From Calliphora vicina (lineage: Eukaryota; Arthropoda; Insecta; Diptera; Calliphoridae), in assembly GCF_958450345.1 (NCBI RefSeq), contig NC_088781.1, forward strand, positions 26,141,857 to 26,205,856: 64,000 nucleotides of DNA, given 5' to 3'. The notes beneath the pieces are model-generated. The model ran no database searches, was not told the origin of the DNA, and saw only the letters and a program-made list of their open reading frames with translations. The position numbers and the translations under genes were made by a program. Positions 47,099-58,530 of the stretch are shown in pieces; position 1 is the first letter of the stretch, and each line of letters begins with the position of its first letter.

Positions 47099-47267
47099 TT
47101 TCAAAAAAATTATGAAAAATCGAAAACGGCAGAAATTGTTCCAGTTTATTGCTTTATCGCAAAGCCACATGTAATAGGAACAAAATGAGATATCGGTCAT
47201 AAACATTTATTGATTATTTTTTCGAATTTATTCACAATTAAATGAATTCGCTCATTTTCACAAAATC

Positions 47268-47330
47268 ATACTTTTAGTGGAAATTTTACATGTGTTTTAT
47301 TTTTGTTACAATAACCTATAAATATGGTAA
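47268..47330. repeat. Hairpin repeat, copy 3 (left arm and centre only)
   Basis: TTTTAGTGGAAATTTTACATG followed by 'tgttttatttttgttacaataac' matches the left arm and loop of copies 1 and 2. The right arm is replaced by unrelated sequence. It directly follows the last family D monomer. Confidence 0.7.
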
Positions 47331-47334
47331 ATTA

Positions 47335-49080
47335 AACCCCTTATTTCAAAAAGAAATCCCTGCACCCTATTCATTTTATAGTGAATCATTTCATTGAATA
47401 CTTTTTAATTTAGTCCGAGTTGTGTCCACTAACATAAACCAAAATTCACACTTTCTTCCAATGATTTTTATTGACTCTTGGTCAATGTAACTGTTAAATG
47501 GTAAACACTTGCATTTTTCCATTAAAAAACACACCACATAGCTGCACACCTAATCCGTATGGCAAACTTCACAGAAGATTCAAAATGTTTACCCCCCAAA
47601 AAAATAGAAGAATAATTGATTGCCAATGGAAAATTCAAATTAACCAGAAAAAAATGTTGGTATTTTTTAACAATTGCTTTTGTTGTTTTTATTAACTGGC
47701 ACTTTTTCTTGTTTTTTTTAGCATCTGCTTGGTATTCATTTAAACTACTAATTTAAGATTCCAAAAGCAATTAGTAAACTTTTTTTTAAATGGTTGCAGC
47801 AACAAAAAAACCAAACTGCATATAAACCAACAAACACCCCCACTCTCATGAACACGTATTTAGTTGAAACCACACAATGTCATGCCACAACCATACACTA
47901 CCACTAACATACATACATATGTAAGGTGTGTAAGTGTATGGTTGAAGAAACGCATACGACGACAGGCAACATTTAAGAGTTGCAACATCATGTTGGTAAA
48001 GAGTACAGAGTAATAGTTGTTAGCAAAATGTTAGAAGGTATTGTGTGCGGAGAAGGTGTCAACTGGTAGTTAATATTTTTTTTATTTATTTCCTTAAAGA
48101 CAGATTACAGCAAGTGACAAATTAAAAGCCAAAGTAATTTTCATTGTCGATAGCACTAACATCCGTTTAGACAGACTTGCATAACCTACAAAACCGCCAT
48201 AGACTATAGACTAATCTGTTAGTCATCGGTTTTTGGGAAAACCGGTCGATGGAGACGGCCTTTAATGACGTTGTATAGTGGAACCGATCGAAAAAAGTAG
48301 TAATAAATCTCAATCTTTTATACTACTTTTCTGATTGCAGAAAGAATCGTAGAGGAGAGCAAAGGCTTTCAGAAAATTAAATCCGTGACAAACCTGTATA
48401 AAATACAAAGTGACATACAGGGTGTCAAATTCGACCAAATCTCGACTTGGACAAATATGGATTTTTATGTTGTTATATTTTCGACCATAGCTTGAAGTAG
48501 GGTGTATGTCTATAACGATTTAAAAAATGTTTATTAGTCATTTCGGAAGCCAGTTATTATCAAATATTTAACAATATTACAAGGCATTGAGAAATATTTA
48601 GAAAAAATTAAGCTTCATTTTTGTCAATGCCTAAGCATATCTTCTCAAAGCCTGTGTCCTCCTCTATGACTTTCTCATACATAATTTTCAAATCGGACCA
48701 GAATTTCTGAACATTCTGAGTGATTACCACATTTTTGCAATTGAGTGCACTCTACAACGATAGACGGACCACAATTAGTATCAAAATACCTCTGGCCCCA
48801 ATTGGTAAGTGAAAGACGCAATTCTCTATTGGATATTGATAGAAATATGATTAATCTCTATTGGGTAATCTTGCTAGAATTCCCACCATATAGCTATTGT
48901 TCAGACAAGGAGAATATATATTTCGCGCAACATCATTCTTTAACGTATCAGAGATATGTCAATGATGTATCTGGTTAGAATTTTTGCCTGTGGTTTCAAT
49001 TTTGAATGCAGATCCCAATAACCTTAAAAGCCTATACAACAAAAGGCGTTCCAAATTCCATCATATTTACCACCAATTGC
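47335..49080. other. Apparently single-copy DNA, no recognised gene
   Basis: Somewhat less AT-extreme sequence with no motif-bearing open frame. The frame at 47498-47695 has no domain. It might be host intergenic or intronic DNA. Confidence 0.45.
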
Positions 49081-49089
49081 AATAATTTT

Positions 49090-49480
49090 GAGTCCTATTC
49101 TCTTTTTTCACCACTGGTGACACATCCGTTTCGGATGAAATATTTCTTTATCTGTAACTGTTCTACTGAATTAGGCCCTTAGTGATCGCTAATATCAATT
49201 GCCAGGCGGCACTTCATAGCTAATATCTGTACTAACGGTAAGTATTCAAGCAGATTCAGACTACCCTTCAACAGTTATTGTCGCTGTTGCCTGAAACGCG
49301 GAAAGAAGGAAACTGTTTTTCATCTCGTATGTGAATGCCCGACTGAATTCCGAACATGCATATACTGAATGATCTATCTAAGACAATGTGTGTCAGGCTC
49401 TGGGTACTAATTGGATACCTAATTGTAACAGGTTGGATCTAGTGTTTCTTTCACTAGCATCTGAAATTGGTATAGTTTTT
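49090..49480 (+). pseudogene. LINE ORF2 C-terminal fragment (Cys/His region)
   Basis: At 49276-49370 the frame reads YCRCCLKRGKKETVFHLVCECPTEFRTC. This is the C..C…H…C arrangement found downstream of the RNase H domain in jockey/R1-type LINEs ('C..C…ET..H.(L/F).C.CP'). Upstream, 'NINCQAA' could belong to the same protein. There are stops and frame changes on both sides. It is an isolated fragment with no visible RT. Confidence 0.6.
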
Positions 49481-49507
49481 CAACCAATCTTATAATATGT
49501 ATATATT

Positions 49508-49785
49508 TTTATACCCAACACAAAAATGATGGGCGGTCTATTGATATTGTCTTAGAATCAAAAAGAATATATATTCTGGATGTGATCTCAATAAAACAGA
49601 ATCATATAGAATTTACCATACAAACCAATCAGCGAATCTAACAACCAATGAATCGTACCGTTATTAAGTTAAGAAGATCTACAAGCGTTTAACTTATTTC
49701 AGCAAATAGGGCTTATATGGGAGATATATCCACTTATTGCTTTTGATGGGCGTTATAAACACTTATGGTGGTGTAGGGTAACAAA
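49508..49785. repeat. Family A/C-like repeat fragment
   Basis: It starts TATACCCAACACAAAAATG and ends CTTATGGTGGTGTAGGGTAA, with inner 'cttagaatcaaaaagaatat' and 'gggcttatatgggaga'. It is a short, diverged relative of the TACCC/GGGTA-ended repeats. Confidence 0.5.
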
Positions 49786-49799
49786 AGGATAAGTAATTA

Positions 49800-51200
49800 T
49801 CATCCGTGGATGCCCTTCAGACAGAGCAGGTTAAACTCATACAGGCTTGCAATGTAAATCAATTGATTTTAAAACGATGGATTTGAAAAAGTGTGATGAA
49901 TTTCAATCGATTTCAGGAATAACGTTTAAGCCAATGCACAGTGGATCCGCCCATAGGCCAAAAATAAATAAAACGATGACAAAATATTTAGACAAAATGC
50001 ATAAAAATTGTCTCTTAGATATCCAATCTTTTAAATGGCAAACCGGTTTTTGCTGGAAATCTAACGGGACTTTTTAAAAATAAAATTAAAAGCATGAGCA
50101 AATATTCATTTGCAAAGCGCAGCTGAACGCTGGATTTGCAAAAGTGCACTTCAAAACGGTCTTGCAATTGCTGTAGTCTACAAAATTAAATTATTTTCAA
50201 TGAATTTTGAAGTTAAAGGTATTTATTTTATCTTTAGAAAATAATAAAACTAACTTGTGTTGTAATTCTTGTGAAATTAATGTTTTAGTTAACCTATATA
50301 TTTGTTTCTTTTTTGTATAACTTCATTATGTTTACTTAAAGTTTTAGATGTGTTCCCCCAATATTCCCCCGTAGGGTTTTTTTTCATTGTATTTATCAGA
50401 TTCTTAAGATAATAAAAGTGCTGAAGTTAGTTGCGGAAATTTGCGGATGGGCGTGTAATCTTTAATATACTAACTCGCCCCACAGAGGGATGGCTTCATA
50501 CATTTTTTTGCAAAAATTATAAGCTGTGGTCGTAGAGAGCTGAAATTTGGCACAGAGAATTATATGGACAAAGTTAAAAAAAAAATTAAATTTTATCAAA
50601 ATCGTCCACGCCCAACGCCCACTGCCCATACAATCCTAATTGATTTTTTCGCATAAAATTGTTTATATTCAAGCAAAAGTCTAGAAATTTGGTACATACA
50701 TTTATTGATACCAAAAAGGAACTCATGCTGACTTTCAATAAAATCGGTCACGCCGATGGATTTCGTTTATTATTCGACAAAAAATTTTTAGTTTTCATCC
50801 TGTCCCGAAAACTTCAGAAAACAATTATTTTTTTTAATCGAAACAAGACAGTCCCACCTTTCATTTTATTAAAAAAAGAGCTCTCCATGGAAAATCAAAA
50901 ATACAATAATTATTAGAGACTTATAGATTTGGGCATATCTTCTTAACTGTTATGGTATCCCCATAATTTTTTTTTTATTGATGTGGAAATGTTATATTTT
51001 TCAAATATGTTAAAGGTAAATGGTATATAAACCACTGAATTGCGTGAAAATATAAGTAAATTTTTGCTTAACACCCTTGCAAGGACTTTACTAGCATGGA
51101 CTTTTTTAAAAATAAAATAAATTTTTTCTTAAAACTATAAGTGTACATTTCATCTTTAAACATTTCTCTACAAAACTGCATCATTTGATTGTTGAAATTA
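49800..51200. other. AT-rich sequence without a supported gene
   Basis: At 50440-50650 a short GC-richer piece ('cgtccacgcccaacgccc') sits in otherwise AT-rich DNA and could be part of another dispersed repeat. The open frames at 49847-50077 and 50659-50916 show no domain. Confidence 0.4.
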
Positions 51201-51224
51201 AGTGTTTGAAAAATTGACTTATTG

Positions 51225-51410
51225 ACACCAAAATCCCTCTGTGCGCCGTCTTATTTTTGCATCGGTACTTAAAAATCTGATCCATGGAGCTGAGGTAAGC
51301 AAGCATGTAGTAGTGTCAATAGGTGAATTGTCGGAGGAAGATGCTGAAGCGAAAAATAAGCATATAAAACAGTTTAGATTGCAACATACCCGAAAAATAT
51401 CGCGCATATA
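51225..51410 (+). pseudogene. Relic of a multicopy insect ORF (LSEE motif)
   Basis: On the plus strand one frame reads LIHGAEVSKHVVVSIGELSE and then EDAEAKNKHIKQFRLQHTRK. From memory, 'IHG……PIG.LSEEA.EARNK……HSRK' is the ending of an uncharacterised protein found in many copies in insect genomes, probably transposon-borne. Only about 60 codons survive. A minus-strand open frame across the same bases is a shadow. Confidence 0.5.
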
Positions 51411-52077
51411 ACTTTGTATAACTTTTTAATTTAGTTTTTTTTTTCAGTGTATAATTCAAATGAATTAAAATGGAATAAAAATTAACTAAAATTGTTTAAA
51501 ACAAACGAATTTTCATACTGAAATATTTTATTTCAAAAATTCATAAAACAAATCTAAAAGCCAATTAACCCTTGGAAAATCAAAGGGCTACTGTGGCTAC
51601 AGTTGTTAATATTTTTTCTAAAAAATTTGCGGACTTTAAGTTCTTCGGGCATGCTATGAGGTGATACATATTGAAGACCCTACCTTTTTTAGTTTTGAAG
51701 ATATTGATTATTGACCGCTTGTTCATATAAGGGAAACCACTGTGCAATGGCTTATTATTTTCTAACAAAATCAAGCCTAGGTGTGCAAATAAGTAGTAAT
51801 TTAATTTCAAGGATTTGAATAAAAAGAATTTAGATAAAAGTATTAAAATAAATATTTTAACAATTTACAAAACGAAATTATATTCCAAATTGATTCCTTT
51901 AGTTACGGGCCGCTGTCTGATATGAACACTCAACTGATTCCCGTTAAATGGCTGTCAATTATTCGATGAAAAAAGCAAGTGAACGAAAAGTCAGAAACAT
52001 ATTCAAAATTCATGACACATTCTTAATATTACCTGTGTATTTACAAAAGCAAATTTTTGTGAAAAATTTTATATAAA

Positions 52078-52795
52078 AACAAGTAAGAGTTGTATACCCA
52101 CCACCACTAATACCCAAAACTTTTATGGTTGATATAGATATTCTCGGAAGGCGATGGGAGCTATGGCAAATTATGGACTGATCGTCACAAAATCCAGTAG
52201 TATGATGAATACAACTGATCTGTGTAAAATGAAAATGTGCTTTTCGAAAGTAGTCCTTATATGGAAGATATTACCAATAATGAGCCGATTTTCAAATTTT
52301 TTCTGCGATTTTTGGATATATAAGGGTTATTTATGTCAAATTTGAACCTGATAACGATATTTATGAGAGATTTATTCGTATTTTAGGCCTTTTCGGAAAA
52401 GGCCTTTATATGGAGAACAATCCACGAAAAATATAGTCTTGTCATTTTAGAAGTTTCACGAATTATCTAAGGGACAAAATTAGAATGTTCTATTTCTAGA
52501 GCTTTTAGCAGCTTTAAAAGTTGTCATACTAATAAATTAATGTTATCATACTTATAAACAATGTTAATAACAGCTTGTTATCAACATTGTTGAGTAAGTA
52601 AAAGTTTCTATTAATGGAAATGTTTATAAACATGATGAATGTTGGAAGCAGTCGTTATTGACCATTAAATTAAAATTGATAGTGCAATTTCAAACAATAC
52701 GTTTTGTTTCAACGACCAATATTTCGATATTTTACAAACGGAATGACAAAATCAATATACCCTCATCTTTTTCGTAGTGGATATAAAAATATACA
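52078..52795. repeat. Family C repeat with nested LTR fragment
   Basis: It starts AACAAGTAAGAGTTGTATACCCACC and ends 'aaacggaatgacaaaatcaatatacc…gtagtggatata'. The start resembles the family A and B starts (ACAAGTAAGA then TATACCC). A fragment of the antisense LTR (52440-52712) lies inside it. Confidence 0.65.
52440..52712 (-). mobile_element. LTR fragment, antisense
   Basis: 'gtttataaacatgatgaatgttg', 'aagcagtcgtta' and 'gatagtgcaatttc' match 8825-8895 in the antisense solo LTR. It is diverged and lacks the second edge. It is nested in the family C repeat. Confidence 0.65.
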
Positions 52796-52992
52796 TTGTT
52801 CTTATTTGAGCCAATTATGAAACAATATTGCAGAAATATATAGCCCTGCATAGATATGTAAAAGGATTAAAATTTTGTAACATAATTACTGTGGATGACT
52901 GAAATAGTTTTCCAATCGCCGCTGGTATAAACCAGTCACTGTTTTTGCTCATGCAAATAGTGTTTGTGGTGTAATTAAAAAAATGAAATAAT

Positions 52993-53600
52993 AAACAAGT
53001 GAGAGTGCTATATTTGGCTGTGCCGAATCTTATATACCTATCACCAAATTATAATTTAAAATAAAAAATTTAAAAAAAAATTTTCGAAATTGTTTTTGAA
53101 AATCTAAAAAAAAATTAAAAATTTTTTTTTTCGAAATTGTTTTTTTTAAATATGAAAAAAGAATTCGGGTTGAAAAATATTTTTCCCGATTTTGACCCAT
53201 TTTAGGTCCAAATTACTATAACCTTACATACGTCGTTGCAATGGACTTTGAAATATCTAACATTAGACATCCATATTGTCTATAATAATGACTTAGTAAT
53301 CCAGATATATATCAAAAATAGGCCAAAAATCGAGGTTGTCCTGGTTTTTTTTCCTTATATCTCAGCCATTTATATGCCGATTTTAAATAGCTACCGAGCC
53401 GGAAGAATTGATGTATCAATCATGTTTGTAAATTATTTGGGGGCTTCGGAAAATTGATTTCAACATACAGACGGACATATATCGACTTTGCTATCTATAA
53501 CGATCCAGAATATATATACTTTGTGGGGTCACAAATGAAAAATGTAGAAATTACAAACGGAATGACAAACTTATAAGGGCATGAAACTCATGGTGAAGTG
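52993..53600 (+). repeat. Family B repeat (DINE-like), plus orientation
   Basis: It starts AAACAAGTGAGAGTGCTATAT, then the hairpin TTGGC-tgt-GCCGAA and TATACCTATCACC. It contains 'aggccaaaaatcgaggttgtcc' and 'taacgatccagaatatatat', and ends near 'tcatggtgaagtgta'. It is the reverse complement of 26611-27228. The frame at 53236-53457 is repeat read-through. Confidence 0.75.
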
Positions 53601-54364
53601 TACAAAAATAAATAAATGTTTGTGTTGCAATTTTATTTTTTCTCTCACTCTCTTTTCAACAATAATATAACAAAAACTGAGAATAATACTGTTGACATTG
53701 TGCTTATATAAAACTAAGGTAAAATACCAAAAAAAAAAATACATAGAAAAGAAAAGAAAACTTGAAAGGATTTTAATCAACGAAGGAGAAAATGTGAATA
53801 AAATGTGTTTGTATATGGTTGAGGATGTGGATGTTGTGACTTGGCAAATAGTTGGCTTATGAATGAATAAATGTATCCAAAGGTTAGCAGAGGGTAAAAG
53901 GTGTTCTTAATTACTTTTGAAAGCAAACAAAAAAAAATCAACACTGGTCTGTTTATTTAATATGCTCTCTAGCGGGTTGTGATGGGTTAGAGCATGAGGT
54001 TTATTTGAAGATATTTTTTTTTTGTTTCAAAAGATGGGAAAATATGTTGATTCATTTAAACGTTTTTGCATAGATTCTATGTGTGGCCACATATTATAGC
54101 AATAGGGTATTTATATGACAATCTAAAATATATGCAAGTAATAATCCCATCTTTATTGATGCGTTGAAGGGACAAGCAGTTTGTTTAAATTATGGAAAAA
54201 AGTTAACACTTCCTTGAATTATATATTCACTTCCTTAATCGTTTATGTATATGCTATTATATTATATAATAGGCATAGTAACAGATACAATGTCAAATAT
54301 AATATTCAAAACATGTAAAGTTAATACCCTATTGTAAAATAGACTGAAGTATTAAAATATTTTG

Positions 54365-55135
54365 TTGTGTTTGCTGGGTTGAAGACCATCGGTCGGTCAC
54401 TGGTCAACTATGCTGCTCGAGTGTGGTCGCCTTCGTTTACGAGGAAACTAAGGTTCTACCGGTCAAGGAACAAAACGTAATATTGACGCAAGAGTTAATT
54501 CTGGGATGTTACCGGAGGAGTCATCCAAACATCGACATCACATATTTGAGTCTCGCCCGAGGCATGTCAGACAGGACCTACGTAAATATGAGCAGATCAT
54601 ACAGAGTTGTGTGCTGGATTTATTTAATGGCAGCTCGTATATAACAGCTTTGTACGCCATCAATTCCGCGTTAGCAGAATACCGTATGAATGTCGTACTT
54701 GGAGTTCGCCCACCAGCGCACAGTGGGGGATTTAAAAAAAATGGAAATAAATCTGTAACTTCTAAACGAACAGACCGATTTTCAATTTCCCATGGCTATA
54801 AAAGAGGTATTGACAAGTTTTAGTTTCGAATTTTGGCTTATAACACCAAGGGGGGCCCGAGCCACAATGCACCAAAGTGGAGCACATTGGGTATATCAAA
54901 AATTATTTATTGAAATCGGGCTATTCGTTTAGAAGTTACAGATTTATATCCACTTTTTCTCAGATCCCCCACTGTGCAGCGATAGCAGACGGCGAGAAGA
55001 TTCTACCGTGCAAAACAAGAGTCGATGTGGCACCAATATGATCAGAAAGGAGCAACAGGTTTAGTGGATTTTGGTCCCGCATAGACCGTGCCATCCTCAA
55101 CTTTTGCCCAGCATGTGGTCAACACTACTAAAATA
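54365..55135 (+). pseudogene. Jockey-type LINE ORF2 C-terminal relic, split by a MITE
   Basis: Across several frames the sequence reads NYAARVWSPSFTRKL (54405-54450), LPVKEQNVILTQELILGCYR (54453-54515), RHVRQDLRKYEQIIQ and NVVLGVRPPA (to 54718). After the insertion it continues IADGEKILPCKTRVDVAP (from 54982) and NFCPACGQH (55097-55125). The order and phrases (NYAAPVWSP; LLGCY; NVVLGVRPP; IAD.E..LPR.TRV; CP.C) are those of the region after the RT in jockey-clade LINEs of flies. Frameshifts lie between blocks, so it is dead. The RT itself is missing, and the Transib-like MITE interrupts the codons between PPA and IAD. Confidence 0.85.
54719..54976. mobile_element. Transib-like MITE, 258 bp, 5-bp GC-rich TSD
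   Basis: The ends are CACAGTGGGGGAT and the inverse ATC(C)CCCCACTGTG, with TIR similarity extending about 65 bp ('aaataaatctgtaacttcta'). The 5-bp duplication CAGCG flanks it (54714-54718, 54977-54981). Deleting the element plus one CAGCG restores the reading frame of the interrupted jockey relic, which proves the boundaries. A CACAGTG heptamer terminus and a 5-bp GC-rich target are Transib features. There is no coding sequence. Confidence 0.85.
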
Positions 55136-55139
55136 AATT

Positions 55140-56620
55140 TTTTTGAGAATGGTCATATTTTTTTTCGATTATTCGTATAATTTTTAATCGAATGACATTC
55201 CTAATTGCTTATGCTTCAACATTTGTTCAGATTATTAACACTTTATGATAAATAAAATGCAGAGACTGAAGTTTTTATTCTGAATATTAAGAAAATAAAT
55301 ATAAAAGCCAAATCTCATAAAAACCATTGCGCTAAAAATATTTCAATGTTTTTTTTTTATAGTCCTTAGGGTCTATAACATTAAGTGCTGCTCTAGCAGA
55401 TAACAAAACTGTTCTTTGTAAATATGTCACAATGTTTTAAACAATCGTTGACCAACATTTAAAAAAAATACTTAACCATTAAGACCCCCCCCCTCTGTCT
55501 GTCTCTCTACATAACAATAATTGTACTTTATTTATGCACATACTTGAGTACATATTTATCATGTTTTCTAACAATATTTCATTACTTGCATTCCATCTTC
55601 CGCATTTAAGTCTTCTTCTGAAAACCATAAAAAACACGCTCTGCACTGTATATTTGACATGGAACAACAGAAACAGTAACTCCTGCATCCCTCAGGAAGT
55701 GTAAAATACATACAGTTTTCAAAACGTACAAAACAAGAAAAAAAACGTAAGAAGAAAACAAAGTCAAAGTGGGTGAAAAAATGATAGAAATACGAACAGA
55801 AAAAATAAAGAATAACTGGAATGAAAAACAAACTTTCATTTCCTGTGGCACAATGAGAAATATTTTTTTTTGTTTTTTTACAGTAACAAACTATATTTTT
55901 CTTTCACCTCTTTGTGCAAAAAAAAAACAAGAGATCTGAGTAAAGAAAAAGCAGGAGTAAAAACTTTGTTTTATATGTAGTTTTTTTTAAATGAACTCGT
56001 AAGTTGTGAACAACTTTGATTTTATTTTTTGTATTCGAACCTCTAACAATTGTGTCCCCTAAGAGTAAGACTGTGACTCAAAGTGCGAGTGAGTGAATGA
56101 GTAATGTTCTGTTTAACTTTCTTGTTATTTTCATTTGATTCCCATATCAGATGTTTGTCAAGAAGCTGGATACAAAAACGCTTGAAAGGAAAACAATCTA
56201 TAACACATGTTCAAAGTTTATCAAAGTTTGCAACAACACAAAAAAAAAGAAACCAACTTTGGTTTCTTTTTAAGAGCTTCTTGTTTTGGTTAACAACTTT
56301 CTTTTTCTGCAATCTTCACATTTGTCAAGGGTTTTGTTAAGGAAATAATTGCACTGCAAATTATTATCAAGTCAATGGAAATTGATTCTAAAGATGCTGT
56401 TTGAAGAAAGAGAGAAAGAGCAAGATGAAAAAAGAAATCAGGATTTCCGTACAAATACCAAAAAAATGTTAGTGATAAAGAATCCTACATAACAATAAAA
56501 TAGCAAATGCAGAAGATTTCCTTCTAATTAGATAAAATAACAAATATACACTGTGTCCCTAACATCAAAAGATTTAATTTCATAATTTTATTTTAATGTT
56601 TTTTTCATCACTTTTTGATT
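55140..56620. other. AT-rich sequence, no supported gene
   Basis: It contains purine-rich runs (55730-55830) and poly-T tracts. Phe/Cys-rich minus-strand frames near 55479-55851 come from the A/G-rich bias and overlap one another. Confidence 0.4.
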
Positions 56621-56624
56621 AGAT

Positions 56625-57334
56625 TCTATGATTCTTTGATTATACGATTCTATGATTCTAAGATTCTATGATTCTGTGATTCTATGATTCTATGGTTCTA
56701 TGATTCTGTAATTCTATGATTCTGTGATTCTATGATTCTGCGATTCTATGATTCTGTGATTCTATGATTTTATGATTCTATGATTCTGTGATTCTGTGAT
56801 TCTGTGATTCTATGATTCTATGATTCTGTGATTCTGTGATTTTGTGATTCAGTGATTCCATGATTTTATGATTCCATGATTCTGTGATTCTATGATTATG
56901 TGATTCTATGATTATATGATTCTGTGATTTTGGGATTCAATGATTCCATGATTTTATGATTCTGTGATTCTATGATTATGTGATTCTATGATTCTGTGAT
57001 TCTATGATTCTATGATTCTATGATTCTGTGATTCTATGGTTCTATGATTCTATGATTCTGTGATTCTATGATTGTGTGATTCTATGATTCTGTGATTCTA
57101 TGATTTTGTGATTCTGTGATTCTATGATTCTGTGATTCTGTGATTCTATGATTGTGTGATTCTATGATTCTGTGATTCTATGATTTTGTGATTCTATGAT
57201 TCTGTGATTCTATGATTCTGTGATTCTATGATTCTATGATTCTATGATTCTATGATTCTATGATTCTATGATTTTATGATTTTATGATTTTATGATTCTA
57301 TGATTCTATGATTCTGTGATTCTCTGATTCTATG
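56625..57334. repeat. 8-bp minisatellite, array 1
   Basis: Tandem TGATTCTA / TGATTCTG units run for about 700 bp with scattered variants (TGATTTTA, TGATTATG, TGATTCCA). Confidence 0.95.
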
Positions 57335-57821
57335 GACACATTTCTGGAAAAATTCCCCGGAGTTCAAATTCAATGGGAAAAAACTCCAGGGGAACAAACT
57401 CCCGGGGAATTTTTTATTCATGATTGGGCTGATTAATTCAAAGTTATATTTTCTTTGATGGAAAATCTCCCTATTATAATATTTTTAGTTTTTAAGATAA
57501 ATGATTTCCGAACAAAACACAAAATTATTTCATTCCAATAAAATATTAATCTTCAAGTCCTAAAGTTTCCACCAATATAAAACACTAGTATAAAAAGCGT
57601 ATATGTAATCTTCAGAGGTTCCACAAACCTTTTAACGTTCTTTCATATAAAGTTTAGCGGTATCACCAAGTCTGAATTAGCAGTTGGCCAAAAACTGATG
57701 ACACCTTTTTTTGAGGGCCCACTGATTATCAGAATCTTTGGGGGACCATAAAAAAAAATTGGTCACCAAAATGGACAAACTGAGTATAAGCTTTTAATAC
57801 GCTTTGGTAGTAGAGTCGAAC
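57335..57821. repeat. Spacer unit, copy 1, of a 1,196-bp tandem duplication
   Basis: It starts GACACATTTCTGGAAAAATT and ends GTAGTAGAGTCGAAC. It is 487 bp, identical in length and apparently in sequence to 58531-59017. It includes a small inverted pair AATTCCCCGGAGTT / AACTCCCGGGGAATT. It has no coding content. Confidence 0.9.
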
Positions 57822-58530
57822 TAATGATTCTATGATTTTATGATTCTATGATTCTATGATTCTATGATTCTGTGATTCTGTGATTCTATGATTCTATGAT
57901 TCTATGATTCTGTGATTCTGTGATTTTGTGATTCAGTGATTCCATGATTTTATGATTCCATGATTCTGTGATTCTATGATTATGTGATTCTATGATTCTG
58001 TGATTTTGGGATTCAATGATTCCATGATTTTATGATTCTGTGATTCTATGATTATGTGATTCTATGATTCTGTGATTCTATGATTCTATGATTCTATGAT
58101 TCTGTGATTCTATGGTTCTATGATTCTGTGATTCTGTGATTGTGTGATTCTATGATTCTGTGATTCTATGATTTTGTGATTCTGTGATTCTATGATTCTG
58201 TGATTCTATGATTGTGTGATTCTATGATTCTGTGATTCTATGATTTTGTGATTCTATGATTCTGTGATTCTATGATTCTGTGATTCTATGATTCTATGAT
58301 TCTATGATTCTATGATTCTATGATTCTATGATTCTATGATTCTATGATTCTATGATTCTATGATTCTATGATTCTATGATTCTATGATTCTATGATTCTA
58401 TGATTCTATGATTCTATGATTCTATGATTCTATGATTCTATGATTTTATGATTTTATGATTCTATGATTCTATGATTCTATGATTCTATGATTCTATGAT
58501 TCTATGATTCTGTGATTCTCTGATTCTATG
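57822..58530. repeat. 8-bp minisatellite, array 2
   Basis: It has the same units as array 1. A run of perfect TGATTCTA repeats around 58265-58445 is longer than in array 1, and a landmark variant lies 1,084 bp from its partner instead of 1,196, a 112-bp (14-unit) difference. Confidence 0.95.

Larger units (their letters stand above)
41556..47280 (+). repeat. Family D array, locus 3: head plus tandem monomers
   Basis: The head (41556-41800, 'caacaagagcaacaaaatc…') is followed by monomers whose landmark 'cggagtt' falls at 42791, 43038, 43542, 43904, 44270 and 44640. The last three periods are 362, 366 and 370 bp; earlier units carry deletions. The array is interrupted by a mariner (41810-42762) and a Penelope-like element (about 44709-47097). 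It resumes at 47097 for less than one monomer before the hairpin repeat at 47268. Confidence 0.8.

Noticed and set aside
55479..55851. Overlapping Phe/Cys-rich minus-strand frames
   Set aside because: They come from purine-rich plus-strand runs read in reverse, overlap each other in different frames, and have no recognisable domain.
56625..58530. CRISPR-like regular repeats
   Set aside because: The units are contiguous 8-bp repeats without spacers in a eukaryotic sequence; this is a minisatellite.
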